This document shows positions 57,887 to 64,000 of a DNA stretch of 64,000 bases, piece by piece. The stretch lies in contig NW_023501080.1 in the NCBI RefSeq assembly GCF_014066305.1, forward strand, positions 393,905-457,904, given 5' to 3'. Position 1 is the first letter of the stretch. Each line of letters begins with the position of its first letter. The notes beneath the pieces are model-generated. The model saw nothing but the letters and a program-made list of their open reading frames with translations. It had not been told where the DNA came from and did no database searches. The stretch comes from Letharia columbiana (lineage: Eukaryota > Ascomycota > Lecanoromycetes > Lecanorales > Parmeliaceae). The position numbers and the translations under genes were made by a program.

Positions 57887-59246
57887 ATGACATCTCCAAC
57901 TTCGCTTTTGGCTTTGCTGAGATCTCGTACCACCGTTGATTGTGACACTCTTGACGTTGATGGTAAGCCTTCGAGGTACACAGATCGTGACTGGACATCA
58001 CCGCTGACAAATTTTCTCATTCAGTGGCGACATCTCTTGGGCCATTCCAGGATTGCACCTCGAATCAGGTACCTTCACTGCAGGTAACATGGGGAGCGTG
58101 TCGTGATTAACGCATGTGTTTGCAGGCGATTGCATTCAATGAGCTTCAAGAAAGCCAGCATGAAGCGCTACTCCAAAGCTCCATTGATCTTGCTAGGAAA
58201 TTGGCTGGAGATTTTGAAAAGGTTTCGCTCACGGAGCTGGCCATAGAGATATCTGTATGTCTGAATCTCCTTCTTCTTGACCGCAACTTGACCGATAGGC
58301 CAGATGGTCAGCTTGTCACTGCGAATGGCGCCTCATGTCAAAGGTTTCGTTCATGTCCAGACGAATCCGTCTTACTCATACTCGACGTCGAAGACAATCG
58401 AGAACGCCCGGCGTAAGCAGCAGCATCCGGGTACGCATAAGACCGACAGCTGAATCTGGAGACAGGCATACTTGATTTATTTAAGCACGTTGATCGTGAC
58501 TTCGACACGTCTCGGGTCTGCATCAAGGTTCCAAGTACGTGGGAGGGTCTACAGGCGTGTCGTACGCTTCAGGCGACTGGTATCACTACGCTAGCGACCA
58601 CACTGTTCACTTTGGCTCAAGCTGCTCTGGCTGGAAACGTTGGCTGTCATTATATTGCACCCTATCTCAATGAACTGAGGGTTCAGACCGAACCAGGGTA
58701 GGCAATGACTTGTACCGTTCGCTCCGCAAACACTAGGTTGTCTCTAAGAAACGAGTACAGATACAAAGGAGACGCTCCGCTCTTCGAGCTCTGCGTTGCA
58801 GCTCAAACATACTACAAACACCACAATTTCTCCACCAAAGTCCTCCCGGCGAGCTTGACATCTATCGACGAGATTATGCTCCTCGCAGGCGTCGACCACA
58901 TCACCATCGCTCCCAAACTCCTCCGTGAACTTGCTTCTACCAAAGTAGACCCATCGTATATCGCCAACTTGCCGTCGTTGTTCGATGAGGTCAAGACAAT
59001 TGCAGATAAGATACCGCCGAAGCTTGCTTTCGCCGATAACGAAGACGCTTTTCGGTTGGCCATGACCAGGGATTCGAATGGTGGGAATGAGGGAAAATTG
59101 ATTCAGGTACGTCGAGGAGAACGAACCAATTTGCTTCCTGGGGAGAGGACCTTGAGCTGATGGAAAAACACCATCAGGCTATTAACATATTCTGTGACGT
59201 GCAATTGAAGATGGAAGCAATGATGAGGGAGCGTGGGACGGTGTGA
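57887..59246 (+). CDS. transaldolase
   Basis: Seven exons (57887-57962, 58025-58068, 58126-58254, 58304-58412, 58466-58697, 58761-59106, 59178-59246) give 334 residues, with every phase consistent. Family motifs: DCDTLDVDVATSLGPFQDCT, SNQAIAFNELQESQHEALL, VHVQTNPSYSYSTSKTIENA, VCIKVPSTWEGLQACRTLQA with the Schiff-base Lys (KVPSTW), TTLATTLFTLAQAALAGNVG, and YIAPYLNELR. The length fits type I transaldolase, which moves a dihydroxyacetone unit between sugar phosphates in the pentose phosphate pathway. Housekeeping fungal copies have a slightly different start and fewer introns, so this may be an accessory paralogue; that is an inference. Confidence 0.9.
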
Positions 59247-59659
59247 GGCCACATGGTCAGTTTGAAGGCAAAGATTTGAGAAGCTCGGACACTATGACCT
59301 CGAGATACACGACAGTCAGTGACGACGAGTACATAGACGTCATGGGTTTTGCATAAGACAATTGCGAAATATAGTCCTCAAAAAAACGTGCTTGATTGAT
59401 ATGGAGCCACCAACGTCCTCCTGTTCAATAACACCGCTCGAATCAAAATGCTTTCAAATTTGCGACCACTTCTACTGCTATCAGTCGTAGCAATATCTTA
59501 TCGGTGATTGGTATAATTGTAGAAAAGTAAGAAACGTGTGCTCGCTGAATTTCGACTGGGGCGATTCAAGAGTCATGACATCATCGCGCAGCAGAATTCT
59601 ACGCGCCCAAAGCACCTTCACAACGTCCACTTGACTGGTCACTCCTTCGAACTGCAAAC
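59247..59659. other. intergenic
   Basis: Spacer between transaldolase and transporter genes. No gene recognised. Confidence 0.4.
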
Positions 59660-61303
59660 ATGGCTAAGTCCAAGCCCATTGGTCTCAAGTGGAGGTCCAG
59701 CACCCTCTTCATCGTCAGCACCGTCGGCATCGGCTTGTTCACAGACCTCTTCTTGTACGGCCTCGTCGTTCCAATATTGCCCTTCATCCTACAAGACCGC
59801 GTCGATTTACCCCCCGATCAGATCCAGAGCCATGTCTCGGGCCTACTCGCAGCCTACGCAGGCGCCAGCGTGCTCTTCTCACCGCCGGCGGGAATCCTCG
59901 CGGACAGACTGCCTACGCGCCAATTGCCGTTCCTCGTCGGGCTGGTAGCCTTACTACTGGCTACACTGCTCCTTTTCCTGGGCCAGAATGTCGCCGTCTT
60001 GACCGTCGCGCGTGTCTTGCAAGGTATTAGCGCTGCTGTGGTGTGGACGATTGGGCTGGCTCTGGTGCTTGATACTGTCGGTCCGGAAAACCTGGGAAAG
60101 ACGATCGGTTCCGTGCGTTGGCCGCTCACGATCCTACGAGATGTTCTCTCTGACTGATGCATCTAGATCTTTGGCTTCATCTCGATTGGCGAGTTGGCGG
60201 CTCCTGTTCTGGGAGGCATCATTTACAAATCTGCAGGCTATGGAGGTAAGGTTTTGCGTTTTCAACCTTCCTTCGGGAATTGTTCCCAAAGTTATAAGCT
60301 ACGTGGTTGCACGAGAAGGAACTGTTGTTTGCTCTCAATTTTCGCAGATCTCAAAAGATCTTTGGAAGTTCTCTTCATCTGAAAAATGAAAGCCTGACTC
60401 CTTATTCGCGCAGGTGTATTCGGACTAGGCTTCGCCATCCTAGCCCTCGATTTCATCATGAGAATTCTGATCATCGAGAAGAAGACTGCTGCCAAATATG
60501 AGGACGAAGAAGAAGAAGTATCCAATGGCCATGCCGCGCAGCCAGAGCAAGATGCCGAGGATGGGGACGAAGAGACCGAGGAGGATCCGCTCATCCGAAA
60601 AGAACAAAGCCAAGAATACAAGATCCCGCCCGATCAACCGAAAGCGATACGCTCATTCCCAATCCTGTACTGCCTAAAAGACCCACGACTTCTCACCGCC
60701 CTTTTGTTGGCCTTTGTGCAAGCAACCTTGTTGGCAACCTTCGACGCTACGATCCCAACAGAAGCTCAAGAGCTTTTCAACTTCGACTCCCTAAGCGCCG
60801 GGCTCCTCTTCATTGCATTGGTCCTGCCTTACCTAGTGCTTGGGCCCGTCGCAGGGTGGGCCGTCGATCGCTATGGCCCTAAGCCTGCCGCGGTCATTGG
60901 CTTCGGATACCTCGTGCCTGTCCTGGTTCTGCTCCGGCTGGTCCGTTCGGGCGGGAAGTCTCAAATCATTGTGTACTGCGCTTTGCTTGCACTTTGCGGG
61001 CTTGGCATGGGGGTCATCGGATCGCCGTCTATTGTTGAGGCGTCTTATGTCGTTGGAATGTACGACAAGTCGAACCCCGAGCTCTTCGGCGCCAATGGAC
61101 CTTACGCTCAGCTCTACGGTATCAATTCGATGGTTTTCAGCGCTGGATTGACCGTTGGGCCACTCATTAGCGGATCATTAAAGGACGCTGCCGGGTACGG
61201 AAACATGAACCTGGTGGTGGCCGCTTTGTGTTTGCTCACGGCTATCTTGTCTTTCATCTATGTGGGTGGAAAACCTGCCATGTTGAAGAAGAGACGTGGG
61301 TAG
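59660..61303 (+). CDS. major facilitator transporter (DHA1/vesicular amine-like)
   Basis: Exons 59660-60112, 60167-60245 and 60414-61303 (introns 54 and 168 nt) give 473 residues. Start MAKSKPIGLKWRSSTLFIVS. Twelve helices can be counted in two sets of six, separated by an acidic loop (KYEDEEEEVSNGHA, DAEDGDEETEEDPLI) of about 70 residues. Motif A is GILADRLPTRQLPFLVG; motif C-like GELAAPVLGGIIYKSAGYGG lies in helix 5; the second half has FVQATLLATFDATIPTEAQE and GPVAGWAVDRYGPKPAAVIG. Related proteins are drug:H+ antiporters and fungal relatives of vesicular monoamine transporters. The substrate is unknown; position beside aspartokinase and transaldolase suggests metabolite export. Confidence 0.92.
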
Positions 61304-61989
61304 TTGTAGGCCCTGGTTGTGTACCAGGTAGCTCTACGGGGATTTCGAGAGTGATAAGGCAAGCTAACAAATACACCTGCTGAAATATTCAGCTCCGCAG
61401 GGACCAATAGCTTGGCCCAGGAGCTCTTGTGCTCAAACAGACAAAGCATGCATCAGCAGCCTAGGCGCATGAAAGCCGGTAAAAAGCTCGCAACTCAGCA
61501 CCATCACATTCATGGAATGCTCCGCTCATTCCACGGCTTGTGGCCCGATAAATATGACTTTCAACCTTACAATAAGTGTTAGCATAATGATACAATGGTA
61601 AGATGAACGCCCCGTCCACGTCGAAATGTGAATCAATTCTTGATGCATCAGACTCCTACCGCACGACAAACTTGACGCATATTTTCTCTCTTTTCCCCTC
61701 TCTACAATCCCCTGAAACCACGTGTGCGAATCAACCCTTCGGAAACGTCATCTCAACCCGTGTTTCGCATAAAAAGAGTGCAAGTCTTCACAGTTTCTTG
61801 TCCACTCCTACGCACGATCCCCAGCACCAATATCGCGTCCAGTTTCCCTGCACGTCGCCATCTGCAGTAAGCGCTCAAAGTGCGAATCACCCACCTTGTG
61901 TCCTCGCTTTCTCATTACTTATAATCAAAATATGACGCCCTCAATCGCGTTTGAGCGACGTCATTATCTTCTAGATAGTTACACCATGA
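61304..61989. other. intergenic
   Basis: No gene recognised. Confidence 0.4.
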
Positions 61990-62576
61990 ACGCAGCATCT
62001 TGCGCTCAGTCTCCTCATGCCGCTCTTCCCAATCGCCGACCCAATTCTTGCATTCATGCTCCCTCCATCCCTCCACCCCTCCAGACCCTCCACCCAACCT
62101 CGCCTCAGCACTAACAGCACCCACCCGCTATCCAGCCCCATCTCCTTTCCCATCTCCAACACCGCCCTCAAACTGACCTTCACCCAATTTGGCGCCTTGA
62201 TCCCCACTCCCGAACTAATTCCGCCCTCAACGGCGCCCTGCTCGATATCCGACGCCACGTGCTCTCGGAGCCCGCCTCGCCCATCGCCTCGAACCGGTCC
62301 CAGTACATCTCGTCCAGCACTTACGTCTAAATCAACCTCATCACATACCGCAGGAAGCGCCCCACGTACATGCAGTTGAGCCAGCTGCTGTACGGGCTTT
62401 TCGAGTTCACGGTACGCGATGAGCACCAGCAAGTGCTGATGTTCGAGATCGAGATCGATCAGGGCCGGGTGGGCTTTGAGACGGTTCTTGTGCGGCGAGC
62501 GATAGTGGGATCGAGGTCGACTTCGTCGGGCGCCGGGAGGGGGATGGGGAACGGGAATGGGATCCTGGAAAATGAT

Positions 62577-62610
<34 letters not shown>

Positions 62611-63085
62611 CAGCTCTCCCACGGCGGCCGGCAACCAACGCCACCTTATTCTCCTCGCTCTCAGTCCCTTCCCTTCCCCGTCCCCGCCTCCCCCATCCCG
62701 CTCTACTTCCAGCACTCATGGGCGACCCCGATCTCGCCGCCCGAACTTGCGCCCTGCGCCGTCATCACGAGCGCCCGGGAGCGCGACGGGCGGGACTTAC
62801 CCGCGGCCGCGGAAGCCACGTCGGCATCCGGGTCGTGAGGGATGGCGGATTCGCGCAGGTCCTGAGCTGGGCGTTGCAGGGGCTGTTGGGGTTCGCGACG
62901 AAGGATCCCGGGGGGAGAATGCGAGGGCGTGGGGGTTTAGGATCTGTCGAAATGATGTGGGGGGTGTGGGGGATGGGATCGTCGGGTATTTTTCTAGGAG
63001 TGGGATGGGTGTGGAGTAGGAAAAAGGGGGTGGGGGAGAAGGCCTGCGAGTGGGGGTATTTTTGGGAGTGGCCGGGTCGGAAGTG
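61990..63085 (+). pseudogene. decayed two-module protein gene, frameshifted
   Basis: Two related coding modules can be read only by changing frame. Module 1: KLTFTQFGALIPTPEL, then in another frame NSALNGALLDIRRHVLSEPA, SQYISSSTYV, an in-frame TAA near 62329, then INLITYRRKRPTYMQLSQLL, YGLFEFTVRD and VLMFEIEIDQGRVGFETV. Module 2: SPIPLYFQHSWATPISPPEL with ITSARERDGRD, then FAQVLSWALQGLLGFATKDP and, in a third frame, ENARAWGFRICRNDVGGVG. Both have the same order (short hydrophobic strand, proline, helical RxxxS segment, LSW/YGL helix, FEIxxxxVG). A (CAGCAA)n run at 62578-62610 separates the modules. A similar frame pattern is common in fungal secreted or lectin-like proteins, but no family name is secure. 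The frameshifts and the TAA suggest a dead gene or unresolved introns. Confidence 0.35.
62578..62612. repeat. (CAGCAA)n microsatellite
   Basis: About five CAGCAA units, in the spacer between the two decayed modules. Confidence 0.85.
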
Positions 63086-63396
63086 AAGGGGGCTGGTCGA
63101 GCACGGACACGAGCGCTGGTGACTGTGGCGACTTGAAAGAGTTGTGGAATGTCAGTCCGTCTTTTTCGGACTGCACGAAGCAGCCAGGAGTTCGGGTTTT
63201 GTATAGAGAGTCGCTGGTGAAGTCGCCTGTGCGGCAATTACGTGGCTTTTGACGAGAATACGTGGGATTTTATGCATGGTAGCCGTGATGCGGTCTTCGC
63301 CCTCCGGGCATCATTGGAGATGACGGCTTGAGAGAGTGAATAATAATTCCATTGTCTCGCATCTTCTTGCTAGGTCACTTCACTTGACATACCCAC

Positions 63397-63964
63397 CTAG
63401 CTCTTGGCAGCGACATGCGTAGTCCAATTGCCCACCCCAACGCCTACCGTCTCAGCTTCCTCACCAACACCAGGCACACACTCCCCATTGATATAAAGAA
63501 AGACCTTATCCCTTGGCCCTACCGTCCTCCTTCCCCCAAATCGATGCGTCACACTCGTACACTCCCTCGCCAGGTCCCACGCCGCGATGTACGCTACCTG
63601 TGGTTCAAATTCGTCCGCTTCCCCTGGGTCTATGTTCAGAGATATCCAGCAGGATCGGTAGTGGTAGTCGGCCGGGAGTCGGAAGCCAGATCTGGGGTCT
63701 CGGGAGAAGATGACGGCGGTGGAGGCGTCGATGTTTCGGAGGATGCCGGCGGCGGCGCGCTCGCAGTCCCGGAAGTGCGCGGGATAGATCCAGATGCGAG
63801 GGTGGGGTGGGTCCCAGCAAGATGAGGGGGGTGGTGGTGAGGCTAGGGGGAGATGAAGTGAGTTTGGGGGGTGGTGAATGGGTCGGTGGGGCTGCAGTCT
63901 GCGATGGGAGTGTGGCGGAGAGGGTACAAGGGAGAAATGTGAGTAGTAGATATGGAGCCAGCAT
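63397..63964 (-). pseudogene. secreted Cys-containing protein gene, frameshifted at a homopolymer
   Basis: An ATG at 63964 opens a signal peptide (MLAPYLLLTFLPCTLSATLP) and a Pro/Thr-rich stretch. After a run of six C (minus strand, near 63825-63830) the sensible coding sequence continues in another frame: PHPRIWIYPAHFRDCERAAA, GILRNIDASTAVIFSRDP, YHYRSCWISLNIDPGE, VAYIAAWDLARECTSVTH, RDKVFLYINGECVPGVGE, ending HVAAKS at a TAG (63397-63399). That is a small secreted protein with at least four Cys. A single-base indel in the homopolymer explains the break; it may be a sequencing error rather than a mutation. Function unknown. Confidence 0.6.
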
Positions 63965-64000
63965 GCTGGTGTTTGTTGTTGGTGAATATTGAGGTCGATG

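Overview
The window is nuclear DNA of a filamentous ascomycete (Pezizomycotina). The signs are short introns of about 50-110 nt with GTANGN donors and YAG acceptors, fungus-specific families (HET, HeLo-kinase, Ecp2-like, RTA1, APSES, PTH11-type rhodopsin), and long AT-rich blocks in which CpA and TpG have almost vanished, the footprint of repeat-induced point mutation (RIP). The class (Dothideomycetes or Leotiomycetes, for example) cannot be fixed from the sequence. All gene models below were built by hand from reading frames and splice-site phase.

Layout. 1-9600: a RIP-mutated repeat block with a three-copy element and a minisatellite, no intact gene. 9600-24000: an accessory island of cell-death and self/non-self type genes: a broken HeLo-kinase gene, PTH11-like fragments, a truncated SnoaL-like gene, an intact Helo-like/ubiquitin-like-domain gene, and a caspase-like plus HET gene that is best read as one fused gene whose junction intron carries a 54-bp tandem repeat with repeated splice acceptors. 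24500-45000: mostly conserved housekeeping genes: a membrane protein, a UROD/MetE-like protein, two small single-span membrane proteins, phosphomannose isomerase, SAGA subunit SGF29, Arf6, dynactin p25, the MBF/SBF-type APSES factor and complex I subunit B18, with a coiled-coil protein.

45200-53400: secreted and membrane accessory genes: an Ecp2 (Hce2) effector-like gene, an intronless ricin-GH13 fusion with altered catalytic motifs, a small secreted protein, an RTA1-family protein and a doubtful Cys-rich gene. 53558-54880: a second AT-rich segment bounded by a perfect 17-bp inverted repeat, probably a decayed DNA transposon. 55100-61300: aspartokinase, transaldolase and a major-facilitator transporter, all on the + strand and possibly a small metabolic cluster. 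61900-64000: decayed secreted-protein-like genes, one broken at a homopolymer.

No tRNA, rRNA or CRISPR array was recognised.
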